Assembly: GCF_000003815.2 (NCBI RefSeq)
Contig: NC_049983.1
Location: forward strand, 21,241,119-21,290,869
Length of the DNA: 49,751 nt
Direction: 5' to 3'
Origin: Branchiostoma floridae
Lineage: Eukaryota > Chordata > Leptocardii > Amphioxiformes > Branchiostomatidae
Shown in pieces: positions 37,801 through 45,784 of this stretch. Under the pieces are notes generated by a model, which was given only the letters and a program-made list of their open reading frames with translations, was not told where the DNA came from and searched no databases. How positions within the stretch are numbered: the first letter of the stretch is position 1; each line of letters starts with the position of its first letter. The position numbers were made by a program, and so were the translations under genes.

Positions 37801-40800
37801 GGTGCTGCCAGTGTGTCAATACCTGCACACTTGCCACTAAGACCCATGATTTTTTTTTAATGCAAAGATGCATAATAAGATAAGCACAGAAAAAAATTCA
37901 TCTGGCCACATAATGTAGGAAACTTGTAACTGTAGGAAGCTATACAATCACTACGAGGATCCATGAATCATCTTTGTCCATGAACAAAAAATTTGCATGT
38001 AACAGAATCTGATGATATTCTAAGACCTCAATAGTACTTCTAACTGCTGTGCAGACCGGTGGCATCCTCTCTTCATGCATGCTCCATGATGTAGAAAATT
38101 CTACGAATCTTGATTTTGAAATTTTGCTCCTCTATCCTTCATTCCCATGTACTGACTTATGTCTCAATCTTACAGGTGTTGTGTCAAGGTGCCCTTCAGC
38201 TGACAGTTGGCATGCCTTTGTCCTGCCATTGATCCATCCGAAATGACAGAGGTCAGGCGAGACTACCACTGGTGCAATGTTACTGTACCATTACAGCGAA
38301 GTTTCCACAAACGGCCATTAGGGATGGCCATACCACTGCATGGGCTGATAGGCAGACTGACATTTCCAAGGACCAGAAATTGCTACATTACTTCCCTACA
38401 CCGCAGCGACGGCATTTGGGCATCTTTGGGGGATTGTCGTATTTCACGCAGCACGCACCAGTGGTGCAGTTTCCCTTTCTTTCCTCTCTGGCTCAAATTG
38501 CAGCCTCAAACTCTGGGAATCAATGTGGAGACATCTGTTCAATTTGGATCTACTGGTAATATATCTTTTTAATGATACCAGGGAATGGTGTAAATATCGT
38601 GAGAAAAATTTCTAACGTTGCAGATCAGATCGACTGAGCCAGTGATATTAGACATGGAGCAGGATTCTTTCACATCTCGGTCCATTTGTTAACTCTCAAG
38701 GTGCAACAGTAGCTACGTACACCCGCTGTGCACTCGTGGCCATAAAAGGAGCATGCTGTTTACTTCTGTTTGCAGTGTCATAGCAGCCAACGTTGCGTAA
38801 AACGCAAAATGTTACAGGACATCTTGACACAGCTGATTTCCGTTTCATTAAGTGCCTGGTGAGATGTAACAAACTGTCTGCAGCAGATGCCTGTAACAGT
38901 TGGTGAATCACAGACAGAGCAGTCCCAGATGTACATGTTGTATTCATGTCCACCTGTTCAGTGTAACTATTTTACACAGTTGTGTGCACCCACTTGCGAA
39001 ATGGAACAGCTTTCCCAGAGGATGTTAGGAACTTGCATTGTCCCATGGAAAATTGCTTTGACCATGAAAGAGGTCCCTGTGCTTGATGTTTAGATATGAC
39101 TGTGACAATAATGGTTCAAAGCTGAAAGGCACGCTGATTTATGTACATCCCGGTGTGCTAATTACGACTTAAAAACAATTTTCTGTTGTCTGATTCTGAA
39201 CCATATCCTGGGATTTGGTCGTGCTTCACAGATACAAATGTAAAATTTTAGCATCAAATGTAATTTTCCCTAAGGCTTTCATGTGGTCCAAACTTAACTG
39301 CAGGGAGGTAACACTACGTGTGGTTCATCTTTATCTGCTAGTAGCCTATATCTGTTGTCTTTAAGACAGGGTATTTAGGGATATCAAGTTAATGGATCGT
39401 GGTTTTGAGCTGCAATATTGTGAAAATGTTGCAATATAAAGGCATTGTCCATTGACTTGATATCCCAAAATACCCTATTTCTAAACACAATGATATAGGT
39501 AACCCAGAAGATTAAGGTGAACTAGCATTAAAACAGGAAATTGTAATCATACATGTACATATCAAATGATTTCACTTACGATGCATGTACGTTGCATTCA
39601 TAGAAAGTGAAGTTGGTCTTGACAAACTTCTGATTGGTCTCACTTGCCAGCAGAAAGAGGTCTGACACCAAGTTGTCTGAAATACAAGAAGAAGAATTCA
39701 TCACAATGCAAAATAAGAACAGAGATATGATACTGTAAATGCATTTAAGTTTGTGGTGATTTAATTTCGCGTAAGCGGGAAAATGCAGTTTTTGCGGTGG
39801 TTTTAATTTTGCGGTAGTGCCATAGACTGTAGTAAAAAAACTAATGTTCGCGGTGGTTTTAAGTTTGCAGTGAAGTGGTCACCACAAAAACCGCAAACAT
39901 TTCTGCATCTACAGTAATTGAACTTTTTCCTTACACTGCATCAAGAAAGTCTAGTAGTGCAATTCTGTCAAATCACAAAATATTTGAAAAGTTTGGTTTG
40001 TTTATCTGTAACTGACATCAACAAAGGTCATGCACTTTATAAAAAAGACGCTTCATGTATCTTTCATCATGTACCTTCCGTAAGGTACAAACTACATGTA
40101 TGAGAACATCTCATGCAGCAGCACACAATCCTCCAAGGAAGTTTAGGGCATTAAGAATTTCTTCTGCAATTTGCAGATAAAATTTGCATGACCCTCAAAA
40201 TCAATAACAGGAACAGCCACAGCAATCAGAAAGCTTGATTAATTTCTTCCCCAGGAGCCGTTTGACACCATAACAAGTTTTCTTCCACCTTCCAAAAGGC
40301 AAAGTGCTAAAAACGAAGGTCACAAAAATCAATTACAGTCAATCAGCAGAGGAACGAAATTCATTTTCTCTGGTAAGAACAGTGCTTGGTGACTCTGTGC
40401 CCTAAAGATATTAATTTAGAATGAGTAACAGATAGCATCAATTTTATTACAATACTGCAAGAAACAGCCAACATGTGTGAAGGCAAACTCATCAATTACA
40501 TCCTTAGCTTCATAAAAGGTTGATCAATAGTACACTTTCTAACTTTTTATCATACATATTCAGCACCATGTCTCCCATTTGGGGTTCAATATTCCTGGAT
40601 GTTTCGTCAGTCAAGCCTAAAATTTACAATCAAAGGAAATGGGGGTTGAGGACCGAGGAACCCATGTCTCTTGAGATTGGAAATTTATTATATATGTTAG
40701 ACGTACAGCAATATTTCATCAAAAATTTAAAAGGGAGATAAAAATCATCAATGAAATTTTTATCTAGTGTGGCAGTTTATGTAACTGTTGTTACCGGTAG

Positions 40801-43183
40801 TGAGTTTTGGGTGGAACTGAAGAAAAACATACATTCACTTGTGCTTTATGAATTCATAATTCATGCAGGGGGAAAAATATCATCATGAAATTGAACAAAT
40901 AACATTAAAAACAAGCAATTGTCTGCCTGGAACTTTTTCAGCTGATCTTCGTACAAAGTCATCACCCATTTAAGGCTAAACAGATAGAATAGAAAAGTAG
41001 ACATCTTTTGTTTCTACACTCTTCCAATGAAAATGAGTTCACAGATAGTTGCCTATGGATATCTTTCTTGTTCTCCTTTCCTCTGCCTCCACTAATAGGA
41101 GGGCCAGGCAACACAAAAATGTCACCCACTACAGCTCGATCAACCTGACGTTGAGCCATATATGTACTTTAAGTGGCACCCTGCAAGGCTATTTCAGCTG
41201 ATATCAGTCACTCCGCTGTCAATACTGGATCCAAGCTGTCAGTCAAGGGGTAAATTTAGCTCTAGGTTTGGGGGAAAGGTTACCAGGCCAACCATTCATC
41301 TTCCCTTACAGGGCTCTTGGACACACCTTCAGCTCTGCTTACGAACAATCTACATGTACATGAAGAAATCTATAGCAGGATCTACAGTTAAATGCCGTGT
41401 GTTACACAGCATACATGCATGTGACAGACATGCAAAGGTTTTGCATAGTAATATAGTGCTAGTATCCTCCTTCGAGACATGAGTCAGCTAAGAAGTGCCA
41501 ATGCCAGAGACATAATAATGCCATGATCTATGACCTGTTTCGTACCCTGGTCTCATGGATCTATAGCTGATGAACTGGCCATCATTTTCAAGGTAACTTA
41601 TGGTTTCTCTTCAAGGTTCCCCCATGAGATCTACGCTTTCGGTAAGCAGCCATTTCTCAGAGTTGTATGCAGTGACTGTGAAATTGAACGGGCATTGAAA
41701 ATGACTCCTGTTATCTAAGGGTAGTTCCAGGGACAATGCCAGAAAACAACTGGCTTCATATCTATGTATAACATACGGTAATGGAAGGCAAAGTCTGCTT
41801 GATGCTGGAAAACGTGGCGTGCAACAACAGGGCAATTTAGTTGGTGTCAGGAAACCAAAAAGGGAGATTTTAGGCCATGAAATAAAGGAACCTAGTAGAT
41901 GGAGTTTAGGTCAGAATAGAAAAAAGGCAGAGTCTAACTTTGACATTCATGTCTGCCACATGTAGGTTTCTACATGTTTGCATTTACATGCACTGCATGA
42001 CAATCTTGTGAAAAGGCTCATAATTTGCAGGGCAGGATGTTGCTGTTGGCATATGCCGTAAAACGGTATTAGGAAAAGTCTTGGGTCCTTCTGTGCATAA
42101 ATGCATGAGAATGCCATAGGGTGGGTGGTTTATACAGGTTGACATACACATGTACAGCAGTACTGCACAGAAATGTCATAGAAGGTTATCTTTCCCCGCT
42201 TGTCATAATTCATATTGATGTCATGTCATGACATAAGCTAAGTTTGAAATGCCTTCCCATCTATTATCATGATATACACAATATAACGTTCATCAATCAT
42301 AACTGTAAACATCTTCCATCAAATCACTTGGCAGTGGTTAGGCATGAAGGATTCAAATATGTGTTTCACCTAAAGTATCAACTCATCTTTTATGTTTCAG
42401 CACAGTACCAAATGGAAGTTTTATCTCACCTTCCTTACAAAACATTTAATGATTTTTGTCAAGAAACAGATTGTTTGTTTTATTACTTTATTGCTAAGGG
42501 CTTTTCAATTTTAACTATTCAGGGGCATAGTAATTTGTTCATTGACACAGCAAGAAGGGTTGGTAATAACTGAAATAAAAGGGATGGGAAAAGAAAAACA
42601 CCATTCTGGCTGCACTTCCTCACATTTCACTGTTCAAAGAGGTCATGAAGCATCTAGGTACAGGCAGAACAATCATCATGTAGATGTTCAACATCTATGC
42701 AGTTATATATTTTGATCATTTTTGGTGAATTGGTATAAAAGAGGAGCAATGGAGCAGGGCTGTCTCCAGCTTTTTCTTTCCATCCCACTCATTGTTTGGC
42801 AGCCAATGTTCACTTTCCTTGTAAAATCTGTTATTCTAAGCTTATGAAGACACATTTTCATCAATCTTATGTAATGAAGTTCAGATTTTGGGGACAGATG
42901 GGGTGAAATTTTTGTCCGTCCTAACAAGCAAATTTCCGTCCCAGGACGGAGGGATGGGTACTGGAGACAGCCCTGCAATGAAGAGACAGAATATTCAAAC
43001 AGGAAAACTCAGCTTCTGCCTACCTCGTGGTCCAGTGATGGCAGGTATCTTACTGGCAGGTGGGGAGTTACAGAACAGCTGTGTGCCCACCACTGTGGCA
43101 CTTGTCGTGGCAAAGTCCCCAAACACGCAGGAGTAGGAGTGTCCTCCGGTCAGGGCTGGGATGTTCTGGCCAGTGATTGTCAC
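1581..43183 (-). CDS. PLXNA: Plexin-A-type semaphorin receptor, internal part (13 exons, both ends missing)
   Basis: Plexins are single-pass cell-surface receptors for semaphorins that guide axons and cell movement and signal through a cytoplasmic Rap/Ras GAP domain (family knowledge). Only ectodomain is visible. In transcript order the exons are 43183-43024, 39676-39580, 37422-37299, 13370-13263, 6835-6731, 5848-5755, 5234-5062, 3992-3841, 3464-3359, 2928-2792, 2595-2428, 2149-2056 and 1820-1581, the last cut by a gap. All borders have AG/GT and all phases agree, giving 586 codons with no stop. Approximate residues in this segment: IPT1 1-80, PSI2 82-131, IPT2 132-229, PSI3 234-282, IPT3 288-373, IPT4 376-465, IPT5 from 466. 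Plexin-A hallmarks are DSCPQILPS, SGQLGFQC, VEWNGHYIIDNP, SCGVCHK..FQCGWC and LYYPDP. Both PSI domains have eight cysteines. Class A is favoured over B, C and D by these linkers; orthology to a single vertebrate paralogue is not implied. Confidence 0.93.
2056..2149 (-). CDS. PLXNA: Plexin-A exon: IPT5, central strands
   Basis: 94 bp. The acceptor is GTTCCAAG|T and the donor ACGGGG|GTAAGT; its first base completes a serine codon. It encodes GGLPVQVMGTNLFSVQQPRM followed by TVTVGGRTFTG, corresponding to SGGTxLxVxGTNL..V.xPRx in plexins. Only one copy is visible; a second would fall left of base 1 if the duplication continues. Confidence 0.9.
2428..2595 (-). CDS. PLXNA: Plexin-A exon: IPT4 end and IPT5 start (intact copy)
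   Basis: 168 bp, phase 2 in and out. The acceptor is TGTGTTCAG|T and the donor AAAAG|GTACAC. It encodes TTSTTAVCTTSPSNMLTSGG, then VRMTFDRAIKVNNNIRFEYV and VDPTIIQILTDKTIK. F.Y..DPTI..I is a plexin hallmark at the IPT4/IPT5 boundary. The duplicate lies at 234-401. Confidence 0.94.
2792..2928 (-). CDS. PLXNA: Plexin-A exon: IPT4, first half (intact copy)
   Basis: 137 bp, phase 0 in and phase 2 out. The acceptor is ACTCTCTCAG|AAC and the donor ATGGA|GTAAGA. It encodes NSVILSVSPTRGPKSGGSRV, then TITGQHMNAGSTITASV and AGQDCQVM. This matches the P.RGP.SGGTxxTIxGxxLNAGS signature of plexin IPT4. The duplicate lies at 598-734. Confidence 0.94.
3041..3198. mobile_element. TA-flanked MITE (CTGTAAATGC family)
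   Basis: About 158 bp with imperfect terminal inverted repeats CTGTTAATGC / CTGTAAATGC. Inside are repeated words such as TTTAATTTCGC, TTTAAGTTTGCGG and CCATAGACTGCAGT that recur in the 39733-39914 element. The left flank is TA and the right is CA, so one side of a TA target site may have mutated. No coding capacity. The structure suggests a Tc1/mariner-type non-autonomous element, but the superfamily is inferred only from TA. Confidence 0.7.
3359..3464 (-). CDS. PLXNA: Plexin-A exon: IPT3, second half (intact copy)
   Basis: 106 bp. The acceptor is CTCTCCGCAG|G and the donor TATGTT|GTAAGT; its first base completes the Q codon from the 3841-3992 exon. It encodes LTCETGGSTQGITAGPIQVK followed by VDQYRGTSNANFSYV, equivalent to the xVCExG...VEVxV...FxFV end of IPT3. 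It has an NFS sequon. An apparently identical copy lies at 1165-1270. Confidence 0.92.
3841..3992 (-). CDS. PLXNA: Plexin-A exon: IPT3, first half
   Basis: 152 bp, entering in phase 0 after CTACTTCTAG and leaving in phase 2 at GAACA|GTAAGT. It encodes FTPVAGPVEGGTIVTMRGEN followed by LGKQFSQVDNNVYVAGIAC and GFIPEEQ. The pattern P..GP.xGGTxVTxxGENLG is the canonical IPT/TIG start in plexins. This exon is not represented in the duplicated block at 1-1480. Confidence 0.95.
3993..5061. other. Plexin intron between PSI3 and IPT3 exons
   Basis: 1069 bp with AG/GT borders on the minus strand. It contains the CpG-rich segment described at 4201-4764 and several ACCGGTA words. No exon-like frame on the minus strand was recognised. 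Confidence 0.85.
4201..4764. promoter_or_regulatory. CpG-rich intronic segment with CRE/TATA/E2F-like cluster on the plus strand
   Basis: I count 30 CpG in 4201-4760, far denser than most intronic sequence here. On the plus strand TGACGTAA (4440-4447), TATAAAA (4468-4474) and GGCGGGAAAA (4477-4486) follow in order, resembling CREB/ATF, TATA and E2F sites. Downstream are short ATG frames, the longest being 35 codons at 4657-4764. It lies in the plexin intron between PSI3 and IPT3, in antisense orientation to plexin. Promoter function is inferred only. Confidence 0.35.
5062..5234 (-). CDS. PLXNA: Plexin-A exon: PSI3 domain
   Basis: 173 bp. The acceptor is GTATTTCCAG|TG and the donor CTAGAG|GTACGG; entry is phase 1 and exit phase 0. 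After FLYNCSVTHTSCGVCHK come FQCGWCHDQNQC and CPAMWLDRLQTCPNPRV. All eight PSI cysteines are within this exon, matching the plexin pattern xLYxC..SCGLC..ECGWC..C..C..C. There is one N-glycosylation sequon (NCS). Confidence 0.95.
5235..5754. other. Plexin intron between IPT2 and PSI3 exons
   Basis: 520 bp of AT-rich sequence. I see nothing notable in it. Confidence 0.85.
5755..5848 (-). CDS. PLXNA: Plexin-A exon: IPT2, last strands
   Basis: 94 bp, entering in phase 0 after TTCCCTGCAG and leaving in phase 1 at CAAG|GTAGGA. It encodes YFYSRKVLSLPITLSVEW followed by NGHYIIDNPRNAQ. The motif LPxxLSVxWNGxxxIDNP is diagnostic for class A plexins. Confidence 0.93.
5849..6730. other. Plexin intron within IPT2
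   Basis: 882 bp. Short open frames on both strands around 6060-6610 have no recognisable similarity and look like chance. Confidence 0.85.
6731..6835 (-). CDS. PLXNA: Plexin-A exon: IPT2, first half
   Basis: 105 bp, phase 0 in and out. The acceptor is TGTGTTGCAG|TCA and the donor GCACAG|GTAGGA. The peptide SGQLGFQCVLDIEGN...TLQCQPAQ matches SGQRGYEC...SLQCQ of plexin-A IPT2, with its conserved cysteine pair. Confidence 0.92.
7322..7734. mobile_element. Non-autonomous hAT-like element with perfect 8-bp TSD
   Basis: 413 bp. Left terminus TAGGGCTGGGTACCGGTAC; the right terminus reverse-complements to TAGGGGTGGGTACCGGTAC (18 of 19 identical). It is flanked on both sides by TCGTACAT (7314-7321 and 7735-7742). 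An 8-bp target-site duplication is typical of hAT transposons (family knowledge). The interior is rich in CCGGTCC and CAGGTCCAGG words that also form inverted pairs. No transposase frame is present; the open frames here are by-products of the repeats. Confidence 0.85.
10164..10270. repeat. Degenerate tandem repeat, about 38-bp period, three units
   Basis: Units begin near 10164, 10201 and 10239, each with (A)GGTGTT(A/T) followed by a CATCCTT or CATGCCC segment and TTGAA. The third unit is partial. Confidence 0.7.
10545..10652. mobile_element. Short fold-back (MITE-like) element
   Basis: 108 bp forming nearly one hairpin. The left arm ATAAGCTGGGGAAAGAGTTT continues to TTTATTCCACC; the right arm mirrors it from GGTGGAATAAA to CCTTAGCCAGCTTAT. 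A related GCGGTGGCATAAGATAG segment lies just left of it (about 10524-10540). TA occurs at both edges. No coding capacity. Confidence 0.6.
12585..12631. repeat. Tandem repeat, 24-bp period, two units
   Basis: CTGATGAAGAGGGATAAGGG at 12585 is followed 24 bp later by the same word with one substitution (ATACGGG). Confidence 0.8.
13040..13190. repeat. Degenerate AT-rich tandem repeats
   Basis: Repeated (T)GGAA(T/C)(T/A)CATAC(A)AGTTT-like words occur about every 22-25 bp (TTTATGGAATTCATAC, AAGGAACACATAC, ATAGAATTCATAC, TTTATGGAACACATA). Just downstream of the exon donor at 13262 in transcript sense. Confidence 0.5.
13263..13370 (-). CDS. PLXNA: Plexin-A exon: end of PSI2 and start of IPT2
   Basis: 108 bp, phase 0 at both ends. 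The acceptor is AAATGCAG|GGT. The donor AAAG|GTTGGT is weak, but the nearby alternative G|GTATTA breaks phase with the next exon. It encodes GPDSCPQILPSAEETLIPEG and ends in AANLPIPK, matching the strongly conserved plexin-A stretch EDCPQILPS...NLPQPQ. It is isolated between introns of about 6.4 and 23.9 kb. Confidence 0.9.
13508..13530. repeat. Short ATTC microsatellite
   Basis: About five tandem ATTC units, imperfect at the right end (CACTCATC). Confidence 0.8.
13655..13700. repeat. GT microsatellite ending in poly-G
   Basis: Alternating TG/CG dinucleotides run into a tract of 14 consecutive G (13687-13700). Long G runs are prone to slippage and sequencing error. Confidence 0.95.
24381..24604. 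mobile_element. Non-autonomous hAT-like element (CAGGGCTGTCTCCAGC family), copy 1
   Basis: 224 bp starting CAGGGCTGTCTCCAGC; the right end reverse-complements to CAGGGCTGTATCCAGC. The flanking 8-mers GTACAGAC and GTACATTC agree at 6 of 8 positions, compatible with an aged target-site duplication. It is homologous to 42755-42975 in the opposite orientation, sharing the CAATGAGTGG, AAGCTTA and AAATTTGCTTGTT segments. Confidence 0.75.
29181..29407. repeat. Compound minisatellite: (ACTC)n with interspersed CGCAGCTCG units
   Basis: Runs of ACTC alternate with seven copies of the 9-mer CGCAGCTCG, giving a 15-bp unit where the two are adjacent (GCAGCTCGCTCACTC). The last 70 bp or so is pure ACTC. 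It produces long spurious Thr-His-Ser-Leu open frames that are not genes. Confidence 0.95.
37299..37422 (-). CDS. PLXNA: Plexin-A exon: PSI2 domain
   Basis: 124 bp, with one base completing the serine codon shared with the 39.6-kb exon. The acceptor is TTGTTACAG|C and the donor GAT|GTAAGT, phase 0. It encodes CYSCTSSTFNCDWCIYDNVC and continues to THRRTDVC. The spacing CxxC..NCDWC..VC..C is the PSI cysteine-rich knot; the eighth cysteine is in the next exon (DSCPQ). Reading through the donor would add 23 residues and then hit a stop at 37227-37229. Confidence 0.92.
37423..39579. other. Plexin intron within PSI2
   Basis: 2157 bp. Contains the 29-bp-arm fold-back element (39368-39476). Overlapping plus-strand frames at 38207-38572 have no recognised similarity. 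Confidence 0.85.
39368..39476. mobile_element. Fold-back element with 29-bp inverted repeats
   Basis: The arms 39368-39396 and 39448-39476 match at 27 of 29 positions when one is reverse-complemented (core GGGATATCAAGT). Between them is a second short symmetrical segment with TGCAATAT at both sides. I could not identify a clear target-site duplication, so the type of element is uncertain. Confidence 0.6.
39580..39676 (-). CDS. PLXNA: Plexin-A exon: end of IPT1 and start of PSI2
   Basis: 97 bp, entering in phase 1 after a TATTTCAG acceptor and leaving in phase 2 at GCATC|GTAAGT. The peptide DNLVSDLFLLASETNQKF followed by VKTNFTFYECNVHAS matches the plexin linker in which a K/SxETGKxF strand leads to FYNCSVHxSC of PSI2. 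There is one N-glycosylation sequon (NFT). Confidence 0.9.
39733..39914. mobile_element. TA-flanked MITE (CTGTAAATGC family)
   Basis: About 182 bp flanked by TA on both sides (39731-39732, 39915-39916). The termini are CTGTAAATGCATTTAAGTTT on the left and, reverse-complemented, CTGTAGATGCAGAAATGTTT on the right. It shares TTTAATTTCGCG, GTTTTAATTTTGCGGT and CCATAGACTG with the copy at 3041-3198. It sits just upstream of a plexin exon in transcript orientation, within the intron. Confidence 0.75.
42755..42975. mobile_element. Non-autonomous hAT-like element (CAGGGCTGTCTCCAGC family), copy 2
   Basis: 221 bp in reverse orientation to 24381-24604. It starts CAGGGCTGTCTCCAGC and ends GGAGACAGCCCTG. 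The flanking 8-mers CAATGGAG (42747-42754) and CAATGAAG (42976-42983) match at 7 of 8. CAGGG termini with an 8-bp duplication are typical of hAT elements. It ends 48 bp 3' (in transcript sense) of the IPT1 exon donor, the closest mobile element to any exon outside the duplicated region. Confidence 0.8.
43024..43183 (-). CDS. PLXNA: Plexin-A exon: IPT1 domain
   Basis: 160 bp, entering in phase 0 after a TTCTTCCAG acceptor and leaving in phase 1 at GAG|GTAGGC. It encodes VTITGQNIPALTGGHSYSC and runs on to LFCNSPPASKIPAITGPR. This matches the plexin IPT1 pattern: a beta strand, then xxNxPxLxxGxxCxFG, then a second cysteine in xCxSP. It is the most upstream plexin exon I can identify in the window; exons for PSI1 and sema must lie beyond 49751 or escape recognition. 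Confidence 0.9.
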
Positions 43184-43452
43184 CTGGAAGAACAGAGGAT
43201 GTGAATTATGTAATGCATTGCAGTACATAAGGGTGGTACAGACATACTCTCCAAGCAGAGGTTGGTGGGAAAAATTGTGACCTTTTCCTTTCATAATTTT
43301 TTTTCAACCGGCCTTCCCACCAACTAGTACAGACATAGGCATTGGTGACTTCAAGTGCATACAATCATCCTGTTAAATGAGTACTATTTGCTAGTCCACA
43401 GCTCCTACAGGAAGAAGGGAAGGAGACACATCTATAAAAAAACTACTTAAAG

Positions 43453-43488
43453 TACTTCTTCTAAAAGTAATATCTTTTAGAAGAAGTA
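43453..43488. repeat. Perfect 15-bp hairpin with 6-nt loop
   Basis: TACTTCTTCTAAAAG, then loop TAATAT, then the exact reverse complement. It lies 270 bp upstream of the IPT1 exon acceptor in the transcript direction. Confidence 0.8.
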
Positions 43489-44088
43489 TAAAATTTCACT
43501 CAACTACACATGTGAGTTAGATAAGACTTTAAGTCTCTGAGTACACACTTTGTTCACCTACAGGTACTAGTATACAATGTACCATCTATTACGCAGTATT
43601 TAATATTGCACACCACGTATTATAGACCCATCTACAGGACAATAACCTTTGAGGACACACAAATACCATCCTCCATGGCATCACTGGCACATCAGTGTCA
43701 GATGAAGCATGACAGCAATTAGGAATAGACCACTTTCATCCCATTTAATCCGTTCCAATCACCTGTTGTGTGATTAGTCGGGGAATTTTTTCCTTTTGTC
43801 GGGAGGACGACTGGGATAAGAGGATTACAGCAATTCATCCTACTTTTTCCAAGGTAACCCAGTTGCCAAGGAGATTTTGCAGGTGTCAGGAATTCTTTGA
43901 CTTGGAAAGTTTGAGTTTCTGAGATTTGTATCATGAAAATTCTGTCAGCAGTCAAGTTTGCAGAGGTGGCTTGTGTTCCCCAAACAAAAGAGCTTGGCAA
44001 TGTGAAGACAGCAAAGTTGAAACCCAAATTCTGTCACCCTTGTATTTCCAAACAAGTTTGCCTCAACGGCTGCCTGACTATACATGGG

Positions 44089-44143
44089 CTTGGCAAAAAA
44101 TAAATGTTCCCTATAATGGATACACTTGGCAAAATAAATGTTC
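44089..44143. repeat. Short direct repeat
   Basis: CTTGGCAAAAAATAAATGTTC (44089-44109) recurs with a two-base shorter A run at 44125-44143, a 36-bp spacing. No function is apparent. Confidence 0.7.
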
Positions 44144-45684
44144 AAACAGTCATGACATATGAGTTCTGGTGCTGTAGAGCAATTACCTTTACCATATCAT
44201 GTTACTTCTCCTCCCTGAACATAAGCTAATACCTCCCTCCCACTTCTGCTGGCACAGCAAGTTCATCTCAAACCATTAGGGAAACCTTGATTGCCATATA
44301 TTCTGGAGACAAAGTTCTATCAAAGTGACCCTTGATAAAGAAAAATGTTCATTTCAACTGCGAAGTGGCTGACATTGTTTTATATCCTCTTGTACAGAAA
44401 TCTGAGCAATATCAGTGATGGACTACCCTAGTGTCTGGGAGAGGAAATTACTTGTACTTGATATACATTCATATCAACCTGCGTCATGTCAGAGGAGAGA
44501 GTTAGTACTGTATGTACAGAGGGAAATGATCTGGCTGAGGAATTATTTTGGTCAGGGGAAATGACAGTGAGAGAAGGTTGGCGTAAGTATAATACATCAG
44601 GCGTAACAAGACGGCAATAATCCAGACAGTGAACAACACTGCCAGGGTGGGCGCTCCACACCAGGAACAGATGGGCCAGGATTACTGGCATGCACTTGGA
44701 ATTAATACATCTTCAATTATGGATAAGAAATACAACTTCTCTTCCAAGAGCCAGTACATCATGGTCGTTGCTCTGATAAAATAATAATTCATATTCTGGA
44801 GAGTTATGGCCCAGTCAGACAGCTGATGCTGGCATTAATTCTTTGATTCCCCAGGTATTACAGCCAGAAAACTTCGAGATACGAGGCAGCTGGGCAGCTG
44901 AAGAATACAAAACAATTTAAAATAAAAAAGCCAAAGCTGCATGTCTGAAACAGTTATGGATTATCTTGTGACGTGTGTTGGAAGTTTATGAAAGATTATC
45001 TGAATGTTCCACTTGAATTATTTCTTTAGGGAGACACATAAAATTTTTGAGCGTAATTAAGTCCAGATGATACACAGATGAACTGTGACATAAAATAAAG
45101 GCCTGCCAATAGCATCTGAAAGCTGATCACTTCAGTTCTTTTCACCAAGCTGCTGAAGTACAAGGGAAAACTGACAGGTGGCCCACTGTCCCATTAGAGA
45201 AATACTAACATATACAGTAGATACATAAACTCTCTCATTTGACATTGCCAGCCTGTAAAAAAATTTTTGACTTTAGGATTTGGTGAATCAAATCATGACA
45301 AAATAGAGCTTACAATCCTGAAAATGTACAAGAGCTGCAGTTTTTATTCACATCCGTGCCTTTCCACGAGATCAATGCTACATAAACAACAACTGGAATG
45401 AGACCACAAGTAACCAAATGAACATGAAAAGTCTTGATTTAATACCAGCATTTAGTACAACCCTTTCTAAAAACGTACCATCATCAAGAAGAAAAATGCA
45501 ATATTCACACAAATTAATTCCATCATCCGAAAACTTACGACCATTTCAAACTTTCATATCCATCACAGCAGGGAATGTTTCCCTGGGAAACTTATGGCTG
45601 GAATTCAATTTTGAGAACGAATTTTCCACTCCCACTCATAAAAAAACAATTCGGGATGAATGCAATTTCCTTTCACCATGAGTA

Positions 45685-45784
45685 NNNNNNNNNNNNNNNN
45701 NNNNNNNNNNNNNNNNNNNNNNNNNNNNNNNNNNNNNNNNNNNNNNNNNNNNNNNNNNNNNNNNNNNNNNNNNNNNNNNNNNNN
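45685..45784. other. Assembly gap (100 N)
   Basis: Exactly 100 unknown bases within what appears to be intron sequence. The two flanks do not obviously repeat each other. Confidence 0.99.

Larger units (their letters stand above)
39677..43023. other. Plexin intron between IPT1 exons
   Basis: 3347 bp. Contains the TA-flanked MITE (39733-39914) and the reverse-oriented hAT-like element (42755-42975). Otherwise AT-rich, with no exon-like frame recognised. Confidence 0.85.
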
